This document shows, piece by piece, positions 45,903 through 55,652 of a stretch of DNA of 64,000 nucleotides. Below the pieces are notes generated by a model. That model was not told where the DNA came from. It saw only the letters and a program-made list of their open reading frames with translations, and did not search any database. The DNA lies in the NCBI GenBank assembly GCA_913060975.1, contig CAJXVC010000010.1, positions 62,001 through 126,000 of the forward strand, given 5' to 3'. Position 1 is the stretch's first letter. Every line of letters starts with the position of its first letter. This DNA is from an uncultured Gammaproteobacteria bacterium. Lineage in GTDB: Bacteria > Pseudomonadota > Gammaproteobacteria > Pseudomonadales > Pseudohongiellaceae. The position numbers and the translations under genes are program-made.

Positions 45903-46763
45903 TTAGTTTGCATAGCGCTTGATGGTTTCGTTTATTGGCGCCAGATAGCTGCCGCCAAACATCAGCAAGTGATTGAGCAGATGGTAGAGATTGTACAAGT
46001 CAGCGCGGTCGCTCCAGTCCGGCTCAATCTTTGCTGTGGCTTGATAAGCCTCATAAAAAGCCCCGTCGAATTGGCCAAATAGCTGGGTCATCGCCAGCTC
46101 GGCTTCTGGCCAGCCGTAATAGGCAGCCGGATCGATAACGGCTGCTTGCCCGGTTTCACAACAATGGATATTGCCGGACCACAGATCGCCATGCAGCAGT
46201 GCCGCCGGTTGTGCGGGAATTAGCTGATCAAGGCGGCTGCAGAGAGATTCAATGCGACGCGTCAACGCACGATCCAGCAGGCCCGCATCATCTGCCTGTC
46301 TTGCCAGTGTCATAAGCCGGTACTCGGCAAAGAAGGTGTAGCCGTCGCTACTGAGTGTATTGACTTGCCGCGTGGCTCCACAGTAGTTGTCCAGTGGGAA
46401 ACCAAATTTCGCCTGTTGATTACTGTGCAGAGTGGCCAAAGCGGTGCCCAATTCCTGCCAGAAAGATTCGCTCTTGCTTGACTGGCCAAGGTCTTCCAGA
46501 AGAATGTAATCAGACTCAACATGCACAACTTCGGGGGTTCGCACGCTGCCTGTTTGCTGCAATGCGGCAAGACCTGCAGCCTCTGCCGTGAAAAAGTCCT
46601 CAGGCATGCCGTCATTTTCTTTGAGGACCAGCGCAGGGCCGCGATCGAGCACCAGTCGGGAGGCGCGATTGATGCTGCCGCCGGTTAGCGGCTCGCTGCG
46701 CACTACCGTTCCCATTTCGTTCTCGTTCAACCACACCGAAACGCGATTAATCACCTGCGTCAC
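45903..46763 (-). CDS. fructosamine kinase family protein
   Basis: 286 residues. Phosphotransferase fold with LTGGSINRASRLVL (glycine loop), ALVLKEND (Lys), catalytic HGDLWSGN (191-198) and metal-binding IDPAAYYGWPEAELAM. The family phosphorylates ketosamines on glycated proteins or small molecules, helping to remove them. Start is GTG 46763 or, better spaced from AGGGGA, GTG 46754. Confidence 0.9.
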   Translation of the reverse strand: MTQVINRVSVWLNENEMGTVVRSEPLTGGSINRASRLVLDRGPALVLKENDGMPEDFFTAEAAGLAALQQTGSVRTPEVVHVESDYILLEDLGQSSKSESFWQELGTALATLHSNQQAKFGFPLDNYCGATRQVNTLSSDGYTFFAEYRLMTLARQADDAGLLDRALTRRIESLCSRLDQLIPAQPAALLHGDLWSGNIHCCETGQAAVIDPAAYYGWPEAELAMTQLFGQFDGAFYEAYQATAKIEPDWSDRADLYNLYHLLNHLLMFGGSYLAPINETIKRYAN

Positions 46764-46846
46764 TCCCCTCTAGATATGTATATAATTGCCCCAATCTATG
46801 CAAAAGTAGTTTCACTTAATCTGACAATGCCATGGGATGTGAATTC

Positions 46847-47476
46847 ATGTACACCCGCAAACGACGAATTTCCCTATTTAGCCAATTAACAGTCTTGCTG
46901 GCCGGCAGTTTGCTTGCGAGCTCGGTGTTTGCCGATATGCTGAAAAGCGTAACACGACAGGAATGTGTGCGCGGCGATTGCGAAAACGGCAGGGGCACGC
47001 TGGAGTTGACCACCGAGTGGGGCAAAGGCAGCTATGTCGGTGAGTTTCTCAATGGCAAGTTTAATGGTTATGGCCGACTTGAAATACCGGTGACGTTTCT
47101 GGAAGAAGAAATCTATATTGGCAATTGGTCCAATGGCATTCGCGCAGGGCGCGGTACGCACTGGAATGGCCAGGGCAATCTTTATATAGGCCAATGGCAG
47201 AATGACAAGCGCCATGGTCATGGTTCCTATTTCTTCAAATTGACCGACTGGGAAGAAAACGCCCACACTGAATTTTGGCTTCAGGAAAACACCGAGAACT
47301 ACACCGGTGAATTCGTCAACGATCACTATCAAGGCACAGGGGTCTACCGTTGGCCTGATGGTCAGAAATACGAAGGTGAATTTTTTGCCAGTGAAAAGCA
47401 CGGCCCGGGCACGTTTTACTATACGACTGGCACAGCCCGTCAACAGTTCTGGGAATACGGGAAGTTGTTGTACTAG
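46847..47476 (+). CDS. exported MORN-repeat protein
   Basis: About 209 residues. Signal peptide ends near SSVFA. Then five or six MORN-like units: [56 protein letters not shown] and [18 protein letters not shown] proteins scaffold or bind lipids; no enzymatic part is seen. GGGATGTG precedes ATG 46847. A TATAAT (46781-46786) upstream may be its -10. Confidence 0.87.
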   Translation: MYTRKRRISLFSQLTVLLAGSLLASSVFADMLKSVTRQECVRGDCENGRGTLELTTEWGKGSYVGEFLNGKFNGYGRLEIPVTFLEEEIYIGNWSNGIRAGRGTHWNGQGNLYIGQWQNDKRHGHGSYFFKLTDWEENAHTEFWLQENTENYTGEFVNDHYQGTGVYRWPDGQKYEGEFFASEKHGPGTFYYTTGTARQQFWEYGKLLY

Positions 47477-47523
47477 TTGCATTCGGCAGTAGCAACACGC
47501 CACTCACTATTCAAGGGAAGGTT

Positions 47524-48159
47524 ATGAATCTGGAATCTCTGCGACGGGAGTATTTGCGTGGCGGCTTGGACAGGGAAGACTTGCACGAAGATCCCTTTGA
47601 GCAATTCAGTCTGTGGATGCAGCAGGCGATTGATCTTCAGTTCCCCGACCCGACAGCAATGACGGTTGCCACAGTCGATGCCGATGGTCAGCCTTCGCAA
47701 CGTATCGTCTTGCTCAAACATTTCGATAAACAGGGTTTCGTTTTCTATACCAACTATAGCAGTCGCAAGGCTCAGGAACTGGCGGGTAACGCAAGAATCA
47801 GTTTGCATTTCCCGTGGCATAACATTGAGCGTCAGGTAAAAGTCTGTGGTGTTGCCAGCAAGGTGCCGAGCTCTGAGTCACTCAAGTATTTCGTCACGCG
47901 CCCGCGTGACAGCCAGCTGGCCGCCATTGCCTCGAAGCAAAGTCACGTGTTGAGTTCCCGGTCGGTACTGCTCAATCAGTTCGAAGCGCTCAAGCAAAAA
48001 TTCCAGGCTGGTGAAATACCGCTACCTGATTTTTGGGGTGGATTCCGAGTCGTTGCCAGTGAAATTGAGTTTTGGCAGGGTGGGGCCCATCGCCTGCATG
48101 ATCGCTTTCGCTACATCAGGCAGGACGATGGTTGGCAGATCGATCGCCTGGCACCCTAG
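47524..48159 (+). CDS. pdxH: pyridoxamine 5'-phosphate oxidase
   Basis: 211 residues. FMN-dependent oxidation of PNP/PMP to PLP, downstream of PdxJ. Landmarks: [33 protein letters not shown], the FMN-binding SRKAQEL, and the C-terminal [15 protein letters not shown] with DRLAP. Its TAG stop shares a CTAG tetranucleotide with the convergent phosphofructokinase stop. SD AAGGGAAGG before the ATG. Confidence 0.97.
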   Translation: MNLESLRREYLRGGLDREDLHEDPFEQFSLWMQQAIDLQFPDPTAMTVATVDADGQPSQRIVLLKHFDKQGFVFYTNYSSRKAQELAGNARISLHFPWHNIERQVKVCGVASKVPSSESLKYFVTRPRDSQLAAIASKQSHVLSSRSVLLNQFEALKQKFQAGEIPLPDFWGGFRVVASEIEFWQGGAHRLHDRFRYIRQDDGWQIDRLAP

Positions 48160-49415
48160 GCTTTCCACTTCTTGAGTTTCTTCGGCGCCAGGACTTTCTT
48201 CAGGCGTGCATACTGCGGAATGCCGTTGCGATAGGGTGGATAGTCTTCACCAGCGATTAGCGGTGCAAAATATTTGCGCGCCTCGTCAGTAATCTGAAAG
48301 CCATCACGCGTAATGAACTTGCGTGGCATTTTCTTTTCTACGTTCGCGACATCTGCCAGTCGTGCCTCACCAATACGCCAGGAATATTTCTTGCCCTTGC
48401 CGCGCACAATTGTCGGCATGACGGCATTCTTGCCAGCCAGGGCGAACTCCACAGCAGCCTTACCGACCGCATAAGCTTGTTCGACATCGGTCGCTGAAGC
48501 AATGTGGCGCGCGGCGCGTTGCAGATAGTCCGCAACCGCCCAATGGTATTTGTAGCCAGTTTCCTGCTTGATCATCTCGGCGATGTAAGGTGCCACTCCG
48601 CCCAGTTGGACGTGGCCGAATGCGTCGGTGCCACCGGCGTCTGCCAGAAAGCTGCCGTCGGCATTTTGCGCACCTTCGGAGACGACAATGGCGCAATAGC
48701 CGAATTTCCGGACGCTGCTCTTTACCTTGCGAATGAATTTTTCGCGATTAAATGCGATTTCCGGAAACAGGATAATATGCGGTGCATCGCCTTCCTGTTC
48801 ATTGGCCAAACCAGCAGCGCCGGCAATCCAGCCAGCGTGGCGACCCATGACTTCCATGACAAATATTTTGGTGGAGCTTTCACACATGGATGCCACATCA
48901 AGGCCTGCCTCACGAATCGAGACTGCCACGTATTTTGCCACCGAGCCAAAGCCAGGACAGTTGTCTGTAACAGGCAAGTCATTGTCAACAGTTTTGGGGA
49001 CGCCAATACAGGTGATCGGGAAGCCCATCTTGAGACTCAATTGCGAGACTTTATTCGCTGTGTCCTGGGAATCACCGCCGCCGTTATAGAGGAAATAACG
49101 GATATTGTGCGCCTTGAAGACGTCCATCAGACGCTCATATTCACGCTGGTTTTCCTGATAGGATTTCAGTTTGTAGCGACATGACCCAAAGGCGCCGGCA
49201 GGTGTTGAGCGCAGCGCCGCAATAGTAGCTGCACTTTCCTTGCTGGTGTCGATCAGATTTTCGTTCAAGGCACCCACAATGCCATTCAGGCCTGCATAGA
49301 CCTTGCCGATCTTGTCCTTGTTTTGTCTGGCAGTCTCGATGACACCGCAAGCACTGGCATTAATGACTGAAGTCACGCCTCCCGATTGGGCGTAAAACAT
49401 ATTGGCCTTGGTCAT
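48156..49415 (-). CDS. pfp: 6-phosphofructokinase, pyrophosphate-dependent type
   Basis: 419 residues from ATG 49415. Interconverts fructose-6-P and fructose-1,6-bisP. The motif PKTVDND (140-146) with Lys, and GGGDS (112-116) with Asp in place of the second glycine of ATP enzymes, are the marks of PPi-using PFKs; such enzymes are reversible. Other motifs: [40 protein letters not shown] longer reading to 49523 overlaps ubiX's leader and is not family-like. Together with pgi it would allow flux in both directions. Confidence 0.9.
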   Translation of the reverse strand: MTKANMFYAQSGGVTSVINASACGVIETARQNKDKIGKVYAGLNGIVGALNENLIDTSKESAATIAALRSTPAGAFGSCRYKLKSYQENQREYERLMDVFKAHNIRYFLYNGGGDSQDTANKVSQLSLKMGFPITCIGVPKTVDNDLPVTDNCPGFGSVAKYVAVSIREAGLDVASMCESSTKIFVMEVMGRHAGWIAGAAGLANEQEGDAPHIILFPEIAFNREKFIRKVKSSVRKFGYCAIVVSEGAQNADGSFLADAGGTDAFGHVQLGGVAPYIAEMIKQETGYKYHWAVADYLQRAARHIASATDVEQAYAVGKAAVEFALAGKNAVMPTIVRGKGKKYSWRIGEARLADVANVEKKMPRKFITRDGFQITDEARKYFAPLIAGEDYPPYRNGIPQYARLKKVLAPKKLKKWKA

Positions 49416-49549
49416 GAGATAACAACGTCCTCTTACTGAAATAGTGCAAAGCGCCCATGGTACTCGCTGGGCCCATGCCTTGCCAGTCGCTCTGGATTGA
49501 TGCCAAAATCGCTGTCCGTTCACAGATGTTGCTTCCAGTGGGAATTGTT

Positions 49550-50122
49550 ATGCGAATTATCGTGGCCATGTCAGGTGCCAGTGGAGTGATCTACGGCATT
49601 CGCCTGTTGCAGGCTCTGCAAGAAGCCCCCGATGTCGAGACACATCTGGTTCTGTCAGACTCGGCTCAGATAAACATCGCCGTCGAAACTGACTGGGCGG
49701 TGAGTGAGGTCAAGGAGCTGGCCGATCATGTGCATTCCAACAAGGATATTGGTGCCAGCATTGCCAGTGGCTCGTTCAAGACTGCTGGCATGATTGTTTC
49801 ACCTTGCGCCATGAAGACCTTGTCTGCCATCGCCAATTCTTACGCAGATTCGCTCATCGTCCGTGCTGCCGACGTGATTCTGAAGGAGCGTCGGCGTTTG
49901 GTGCTGGTGCCCCGGGAAACACCACTGCATACCGGCCACTGCGAACTCATGCTGAAAGCGAGTCAAATAGGCGCCATTTTGGCGCCACCGATGCCGGCGC
50001 ATTACATCAAGCCTCAGTCCATAGATGATCTGGTCAACCATCATGTTGGCCGACTCCTGGATTTGTTTGATCTGGACACGGATCTGGTGAAGCGCTGGTC
50101 CGGAATCAAATCCTCTTCCTGA
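49550..50122 (+). CDS. ubiX: flavin prenyltransferase UbiX
   Basis: 190 residues. Makes prenylated FMN, cofactor of UbiD decarboxylase in ubiquinone synthesis. Landmarks: MRIIVAMSGASGVIYGIRLL, SGSFKTAGMIVSPCAMKTLS, RRRLVLVPRETPLH and PPMPAHYIKP. ATG 49550 has GTGGGAA upstream; an open extension to 49457 overlaps the pfp leader and adds no family sequence. Divergent from pfp. Confidence 0.96.
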   Translation: MRIIVAMSGASGVIYGIRLLQALQEAPDVETHLVLSDSAQINIAVETDWAVSEVKELADHVHSNKDIGASIASGSFKTAGMIVSPCAMKTLSAIANSYADSLIVRAADVILKERRRLVLVPRETPLHTGHCELMLKASQIGAILAPPMPAHYIKPQSIDDLVNHHVGRLLDLFDLDTDLVKRWSGIKSSS

Positions 50123-50159
50123 TCAGCGCCTGTCTGTGTCGCTGCTGCGTATAACCTTG

Positions 50160-50188
50160 GTGTCCGGGTGGCTTACTGGTCCGGACAC
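50160..50188. repeat. inverted repeat after ubiX
   Basis: GTGTCCGG and CCGGACAC, 8 bp perfect with a 13-nt loop, 38 bp after the ubiX stop; no T-run. It may act as a terminator aided by Rho or a 3'-end stem. The rest of the 310-bp gap (50123-50432) shows nothing else I can assign. Confidence 0.5.
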
Positions 50189-50432
50189 AGCGGTCGTTGC
50201 CGATAAATAGAGCAATCGTTATAGCGCGTCACAGCGCCTGCCTGGCTGCAAACAGCATTCGTAAAACTGCTTGGGCATGAGTGTTTTTGGGTGTTGGGTC
50301 GTTGTTGATGCTTTGTCCCGGCCGTAAAATGGGTGACAATGGTAGATTACTAGTACAGCAGACTCGAATATGGCGAAATGCTTGCCGGGTTTGATAAATT
50401 AGCCGTGTAAGACAATCAAAGGGGATAGCAGA

Positions 50433-50639
50433 ATGGAAAAAAGTGCGAGCTTTGCGCGGTATTCGAAAGGACTTTGTTGGGTAGTTGCGATCATTTCGCT
50501 GATCTTGGCGGTGCTTACTTTTACTGGCGATGCAGAGGCTGCCGTATTACGTGGTCTGCTCTGGTTGGCATTGGCGTTGGTTTTCGCGGTGTCTGCTGTT
50601 TTCTTGCCGCGCGCCTCGAAACAAGACTCCTCAGACTAA
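50433..50639 (+). CDS. small membrane protein of unknown function
   Basis: 68 residues. Two membrane helices, about 13-31 (LCWVVAIISLILAVLTF) and 39-59 (LRGLLWLALALVFAVSAVFL), short polar ends. Strong AAAGGGGAT ribosome site at good distance supports that it is translated. No family recognised. Confidence 0.7.
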   Translation: MEKSASFARYSKGLCWVVAIISLILAVLTFTGDAEAAVLRGLLWLALALVFAVSAVFLPRASKQDSSD

Positions 50640-50655
50640 CAGCCCAGCAGCAGGC

Positions 50656-51300
50656 TCAGAGGTGATTCGATGCTGACTGTGCATCGCCTGTCTGCCACAG
50701 TTCCGAAGCTACGCCCACCAGATGGGCGTATTTATTTTGCATTCTTTGGTTATAGTGCATCGCTTGTTGCAAGGCTTGCAGATTGCGCATCATGATTGTT
50801 GCCAAATCCCCCTCTTCGCAGGTTGCTGGACCTGCCTGCACCCCCATGTTTGCCTCCGCCTGAGCCTTCGTGTTCATTGCCTTGGCTTCCAGTAGCTGAA
50901 GCTGTAGCTTTTCAGCGTCGAGTTCACAGTGCTTGACCTGCTGCCGGAGCCGGTCGCGAGCATGATCGAATTCTTCCTGGCCGGGCAGGAAAAGTGCCAT
51001 TGATTCAGCGCTATTCATCTCATTGGTTGGTCTCGCAGAGTCTGCGCCGCGCATGGCTTTCATGCGGCGCCGTATGTGGCGCAGAGGGGCTACAACTTCA
51101 GCACGCCATTGTTGCGAGATTTGGCGAGCGGCCGTCAGATCGGATTGTCTGAATTCACCCAGCTGACCTGCATACCACAAGCTGAACAGCAGCAGCGTCA
51201 CATCGACATCGTATTCATCCTGCAAAAACAAGCAGCAGTCGGCGATCCCGTCTGCGGCGTAGAGAGTGCAGGAAAATGTCCACAAAGATTGCTTTTGATA
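50656..51300 (-). CDS. TIGR02444 (DUF2390) family protein
   Basis: About 214 residues. QSLWTFSCTLYAADGIADCC then LFLQDEYDVDVTLLLFSLWY is the TIGR02444 pattern; function unknown. Helical, charged C-terminal half. The start is unsure: GTG 51300 places the motif near the N-terminus; a TTG at 51381 gives 27 more residues but would run into the mpl promoter. Divergent from mpl. Confidence 0.78.
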   Translation of the reverse strand, partial: YQKQSLWTFSCTLYAADGIADCCLFLQDEYDVDVTLLLFSLWYAGQLGEFRQSDLTAARQISQQWRAEVVAPLRHIRRRMKAMRGADSARPTNEMNSAESMALFLPGQEEFDHARDRLRQQVKHCELDAEKLQLQLLEAKAMNTKAQAEANMGVQAGPATCEEGDLATIMMRNLQALQQAMHYNQRMQNKYAHLVGVASELWQTGDAQSASNHL

Positions 51301-51353
51301 CACGGAGTTGTCTGCTGTCTGTGAATTCCGGGGCCATGCTAACTCAGGATTTA

Positions 51354-51362
51354 TGCTATAAA
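51354..51362 (+). promoter_or_regulatory. extended -10 promoter of mpl
   Basis: TGC followed by TATAAA 37 bp before the ATG. The -35 region is weak, as usual for extended -10 promoters. Confidence 0.45.
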
Positions 51363-51398
51363 CACGTTTTTTCGCGGCCAATTCGGATCAGGACAGAC

Positions 51399-52820
51399 AT
51401 GCATATTCATATATTGGGAATCTGCGGCACTTTTATGGGAAGCCTCGCAGTCCTGGCAAAACAACTGGGCCATGAAGTCAGCGGCAGTGACAGCAACGTC
51501 TACCCGCCGATGAGCACGCAACTTGAGCAATTGGGCATTCAATTGCAGGAAGGCTACGAGGAGCAGCACCTCAAGCCAGCGCCTGATCTGGTCATCATTG
51601 GTAATGCCATGTCGCGCGGTAATGCCGCTGTGGAATATGTCCTCAACGAGGGGCTGACCTACCTTTCAGGCCCGCAATGGCTGGCGCAATATGTGCTGCA
51701 AGGGCGTTGGGTCCTTGGCGTGGCCGGCACTCATGGCAAGACCACAACCAGTGCAATCCTGACCTGGATTCTCAGTTATGCGGGTCTTAAACCTGGCTAT
51801 TTGATTGGTGGTGTTACCAATAATTTCCCGCAGTCTGCCGATTTGGGTGATTCTGATTTTTTTGTGGTCGAGGCGGATGAATATGATAGTGCATTCTTTG
51901 ATAAGCGTTCCAAATTTGTTCACTACTCGCCTAGAACGGCAATCCTGAATAACCTCGAATTCGATCACGCTGATATCTTTGCTGATCTTGCCGCGATTGA
52001 AAAACAGTTTCATCATCTGGTGCGGACAATTCCGGGCAATGGCCTGATTCTTACACCCTTTGATGACGCCAACCTTGAGTCTGTTCTTGAGCAGGGTTGC
52101 TGGAGCGGCAGGCAGACATTCGGGATCGATGTGCCAGCCGCAGAAAGCCGCCAACGGGCTAGCGCCGATCGTGTCTTCTGGAATGCAGAACTGGCTGAGG
52201 CGTCCGGCTCGCAATTCGATCTTGTCAAATACGGCGGCGACAATGCCGCGGAACTCGCCAGACATACAGTGCGCTGGCAGATGTCCGGGTTGCACAATGT
52301 CAATAATGCTGTTGCTGCGATTGCCGCTGCCCATCATGTAGGTGTGTCGGTGGATGCGGCCTGTGCAGCTCTGACGGAGTTTGCTGGAGTTAAGCGGCGC
52401 CAGGAGCTGCGCGGCGAAGTGGCAGGCATTCGTGTCTATGACGATTTTGCGCATCACCCAACTGCAATCAAGATTACTCTGGAAGGGTTGGCAGCCAAGC
52501 TGCAGCAAGAAACTGGCCGCGGCAAACTAATTGCTGTGATTGAGCCCAGATCCAATACCATGCAGATGGGCATACATCAGGATGAATTGAACCAATCCTG
52601 TCTGGCAGCAGATATGGTAATCTGGTTTAAACCACAAGGTGCCGGCCTTGATTTCGAGTCTCTGCTCAGGGATAGCAAAGTCCCAGCTGAAGCGTTTTCC
52701 ACGGTGGCAGAGATCGTCGACTTTCTCACAGGGGCAGCGAATACCGGCGACTCCATTGTGGTGATGAGCAATGGCGGTTTCGGTGGCATCCATGAAAAAC
52801 TCCTTGCTGCATTGCAATAA
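51399..52820 (+). CDS. mpl: UDP-N-acetylmuramate:L-Ala-gamma-D-Glu-meso-Dap ligase
   Basis: 473 residues. Peptidoglycan recycling: attaches recovered tripeptide to UDP-MurNAc. MHIHILGICGTFMGSLA is typical of the N-terminus; P-loop GTHGKTTT (110-117); Mur-ligase ADEYDSAFFDKRSKFVHY and HPTAIK blocks. ATG 51399 follows CAGGACAG. An extension upstream is open but overlaps the divergent gene. Confidence 0.96.
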   Translation: MHIHILGICGTFMGSLAVLAKQLGHEVSGSDSNVYPPMSTQLEQLGIQLQEGYEEQHLKPAPDLVIIGNAMSRGNAAVEYVLNEGLTYLSGPQWLAQYVLQGRWVLGVAGTHGKTTTSAILTWILSYAGLKPGYLIGGVTNNFPQSADLGDSDFFVVEADEYDSAFFDKRSKFVHYSPRTAILNNLEFDHADIFADLAAIEKQFHHLVRTIPGNGLILTPFDDANLESVLEQGCWSGRQTFGIDVPAAESRQRASADRVFWNAELAEASGSQFDLVKYGGDNAAELARHTVRWQMSGLHNVNNAVAAIAAAHHVGVSVDAACAALTEFAGVKRRQELRGEVAGIRVYDDFAHHPTAIKITLEGLAAKLQQETGRGKLIAVIEPRSNTMQMGIHQDELNQSCLAADMVIWFKPQGAGLDFESLLRDSKVPAEAFSTVAEIVDFLTGAANTGDSIVVMSNGGFGGIHEKLLAALQ

Positions 52821-52838
52821 TATTCATTGATGTAAACG

Positions 52839-53486
52839 ATGAAGCACATGAGTGAATTGCTAGAAATACCGCTGTTTCCGCTGAAGGTAGTTCTTTTCCC
52901 GGGTGGAAAATTAGACCTGCAGATATTCGAGCGCCGCTACATTGATTTGATCAGTAGCTGCATGCGCAGCGATTCCGGCTTTGGTGTCTGTCTGCTGAAA
53001 GCAGGTGATGAAGTCGTGCATGGAGGTGTGCATGGAGGTGGAGATAAAGAGGCCAGGCAAACCATTCATCGCACTGGCACCTATGCGCGAATCGTGGATT
53101 GGAATCAATTGGACAATGGCTTGCTAGGCATCACTGTCAGTGGATTCGACAAATTTCGTGTTGAGGATTGCTGGCAAAGTGACAGTGGTGTGCTGCAAGC
53201 CAAGGTGCGATTCAGTGATAGCGATAGTGTGAATGCCAAAGCCATGCCAGTCGATGATGAATATCAGCCATTGGTTGAACTATTGGAAAATCTGGAGAGA
53301 CATCCGCTAGTGACGGAAAAGAAGCTGGTGATTGATCACAGTGATTTACGTGCTGTCGGTTGGCGGTTGAGCGAGTTGTTGCCTATCGAGAATGAGCAGC
53401 GACAGGACTTGTTGGAAATTGATGACCCTGATCAGCGCATCGAAGAATTGGAGCGATTGGTCTCGGATATGGCAAATGAAGTCTGA
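52839..53486 (+). CDS. LON substrate-binding (N-terminal) domain protein
   Basis: 215 residues. Stand-alone LON N domain: LEIPLFPLKVVLFPGGKLDL then FERRYIDL at the N-terminus, GTYARIVDWNQLDNGLLGITV in the middle and helical C-terminus LLEIDDPDQRIEEL. No ATPase or protease domain. Function of such stand-alone proteins is unknown. Residues about 60-67 (VHGGVHGG) come from a perfect 12-bp duplication. ATG 52848 is an alternative start. Confidence 0.88.
   Translation: MKHMSELLEIPLFPLKVVLFPGGKLDLQIFERRYIDLISSCMRSDSGFGVCLLKAGDEVVHGGVHGGGDKEARQTIHRTGTYARIVDWNQLDNGLLGITVSGFDKFRVEDCWQSDSGVLQAKVRFSDSDSVNAKAMPVDDEYQPLVELLENLERHPLVTEKKLVIDHSDLRAVGWRLSELLPIENEQRQDLLEIDDPDQRIEELERLVSDMANEV
53016..53039 (+). 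repeat. perfect 12-bp tandem duplication in the LON-domain gene
   Basis: GTGCATGGAGGT occurs twice without gap; it adds four residues (VHGG) and keeps the frame. Confidence 0.9.
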
Positions 53487-53564
53487 TGCGGTGGTATCCG
53501 CAAGCTGCATTGCCGCATAATGTTCGTACCAGATTAAATGCATTACCTGGATTGAGTTATTTCT

Positions 53565-53747
53565 GTGTTAGCTGAATTGATTGATGTGTCCGGATGGACC
53601 CACATGCACTGGCTGGCAGCATGCATACTCGCGTTTATCGTTGTGACCGTGATTATTGTGTTGTTTCGTATCGTGACTATTTTTCGCATGACAAAAAAGA
53701 CCCAGCGAACACCCAATTTACGGCCGTTGCGACGCCGGCGACGCTAA
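53565..53747 (+). CDS. small single-helix membrane protein with a basic tail
   Basis: 60 residues. One helix WLAACILAFIVVTVIIVLF (about 16-34), then a tail with RRRRR at the end. GTG 53565 start, ribosome site weak; ATG 53604 would cut the N-terminus to just before the helix. No family recognised; could be spurious, but the helix plus basic inside tail is protein-like. Confidence 0.5.
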   Translation: MLAELIDVSGWTHMHWLAACILAFIVVTVIIVLFRIVTIFRMTKKTQRTPNLRPLRRRRR

Positions 53748-53850
53748 CGCCAGTGCAATTCTTGGGCGCATTGTATTTGCAGCGCGGGCAACAAACAGCA
53801 GCAATTAACCGGAAGATCTCTACCAAGAGTACCTGCAGATCAACAAATCA

Positions 53851-54654
53851 ATGAAAAAGACTCTGCTAATTTGTGTGCTATTTGTCGTCACCGCCAGTGA
53901 GGCCATTATAGTGCGTCACGATGTAGACCCGGCGAGCTATGAAGTGCGCAGTATCGATTACCCAGCTGTGTTTTTTCTTGAGCGGCAAGGTAATCGCAAA
54001 GTCTGTGCTGCGACGTTGATTCACCCCCAGTGGGCGCTGACAGCGGCACATTGCACCGAAGAGACTATGCTGGGCCAGACTCTGGCGCAGCAACGCCGAT
54101 TTGCCGTTGAAGTGGCAAACGAAGTGCGCGAGATAGATGTGGCCATTGTGCACCCAGACTATGACCAGAGCGCTGCCTCTGATGTGGATTTGGCGTTGCT
54201 TCGCTTTACTGAGCCAATGGGCTTTCCGCGCCCGGTACAATTGAATCTGGACTTGCCCGAGCAGGGGCGTATCGCCAGCTTGCTGGGCTGGGGGTATTCA
54301 GGTCGTGGCACGCAGGGACGGCAATTCGATGATGGGCGCCTGCGCCGTGCCGAGAACCGTATTGATCTCGCCGAGCAGCGTCTGCGCTTGTTATTTGATG
54401 ACCCCCGACTACCTGAAGGTGCAGCCCTGCCGTTGGAGGGCACGCTGGGGTTGGGTGATAGCGGCGGTCCGGCGTTTATTGATGCAGATACCGGGCCAGT
54501 CCTGGTCGGCATTGCTGTGGGTGAAGTGCGCTCTGAAACCTATTCTGAGGAGACCCAGGGGCGCTATGGTGCGATTGCAATCTACGAACGAATCATCAAT
54601 CATTTAAGCTGGATAGAGACAGTCATTGAGTCGCCGCCACCCTATGACAGCTAA
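53851..54654 (+). CDS. exported trypsin-fold (S1) serine protease
   Basis: 267 residues. Signal peptide up to about TASEA. Triad His67 in TAAHC, Asp113 in DVDLALL, Ser204 in GDSGGP; Cys52-Cys68 can form the usual histidine-loop disulfide. At the trypsin S1-pocket position (six before Ser204) there is Thr198, not Asp, so Arg/Lys specificity is unlikely. The mature start could be IIVRHD directly after signal-peptide cleavage. Stands alone. Confidence 0.9.
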   Translation: MKKTLLICVLFVVTASEAIIVRHDVDPASYEVRSIDYPAVFFLERQGNRKVCAATLIHPQWALTAAHCTEETMLGQTLAQQRRFAVEVANEVREIDVAIVHPDYDQSAASDVDLALLRFTEPMGFPRPVQLNLDLPEQGRIASLLGWGYSGRGTQGRQFDDGRLRRAENRIDLAEQRLRLLFDDPRLPEGAALPLEGTLGLGDSGGPAFIDADTGPVLVGIAVGEVRSETYSEETQGRYGAIAIYERIINHLSWIETVIESPPPYDS

Positions 54655-54840
54655 GCACATGGCCAGGCAATTGGTCTGAAAAAGATCAGTTTGCGTACCT
54701 ATAAAACGGCTCCAATGCCCGGCTGATTCTCGGCGCTCGATAAGCCAGAGATCAAACTGTAAAACTGCAAAATTGATAGTTGACTAATAATTGCAAGTAG
54801 CAAGGCAGCTGAAAGCAAAACTGATTAAGAGGATGGAATC

Positions 54841-55584
54841 ATGATCAAGAAAATTTTTCTGGGTTTAATAGTACTGGTAGTGCTCGTCATTGGTGGCACA
54901 TTTCTCTATCTCGACAGTATTGTCAAAAACGGTATCGAAATTGCTGGCACGCGAGTCCTGGGCACACCGGTTCTGGTTGATTCGGTAGGTATCTCGCCAT
55001 TGTCTGGTAGTGGCTCTATCAGTGAGTTAACGATTGGTAACCCGGAAGGCTACAGCGCCGAAAATGCGTTTGAATTGGGCGAGATTTCTATTGCCCTGAA
55101 TACCGGCTCTATTATGAGTGACGTTATCGAAATTGATTCGATCATTATCGACAGTCCGCGGATCAGCTATGAAACTGATATTCGGACTGACAACATTCGC
55201 ACGCTGTTGGCCAACATTAGTAGTGGTGGCGAGGCAGAGCCCGAGTCGGCTGCAGAGGGTGGTAGCAAGAATTTGCTGATTCACGATTTGCAAATGATTA
55301 ACCCGCGTTTGGATCTCATTACCCCGGTTGCATCGGCGCCTGTGGTTATGCCTGATATCCAGCTGACTAACATCGGTACTGGCGGCAATGGGGCTACTGT
55401 AGAGGAAGTAATTCGTTTGATTCTGAACCGCGTCAATCGCGCTATTGTGGAAGGCAATATTCCGGGTGTTGAGGAGTACCGTGCGCGTGCTCAAGAACGC
55501 TTGCAAGAAGTAGAGTCTGAAGCCAGAGATGCAATCGATGATGCAGTTGAAGACATTGGCTCACGACTACGCGATATATTCTAG
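54841..55584 (+). CDS. AsmA-like membrane-anchored protein of unknown function
   Basis: 247 residues. N-terminal helix IFLGLIVLVVLVIGGTFLYL anchors it; the rest is beta-rich with segments like GISPLSGSGSISELTIGNPEGY and IEIDSIIIDSPRISYE, the pattern of AsmA/DUF748-like repeat proteins. C-terminal helix is charged (EEYRARAQERLQEVESEARD). GAGGATGG precedes the ATG. AsmA-type proteins bridge membranes for lipid movement; this one is much shorter than the big members. Confidence 0.7.
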   Translation: MIKKIFLGLIVLVVLVIGGTFLYLDSIVKNGIEIAGTRVLGTPVLVDSVGISPLSGSGSISELTIGNPEGYSAENAFELGEISIALNTGSIMSDVIEIDSIIIDSPRISYETDIRTDNIRTLLANISSGGEAEPESAAEGGSKNLLIHDLQMINPRLDLITPVASAPVVMPDIQLTNIGTGGNGATVEEVIRLILNRVNRAIVEGNIPGVEEYRARAQERLQEVESEARDAIDDAVEDIGSRLRDIF

Positions 55585-55652
55585 GGCTCTGCAGCTCGCG
55601 CTTTTGAGGTGTGAATTGAGGGTATTTAGGGTATTGAGAGTAATGGGTCTAT

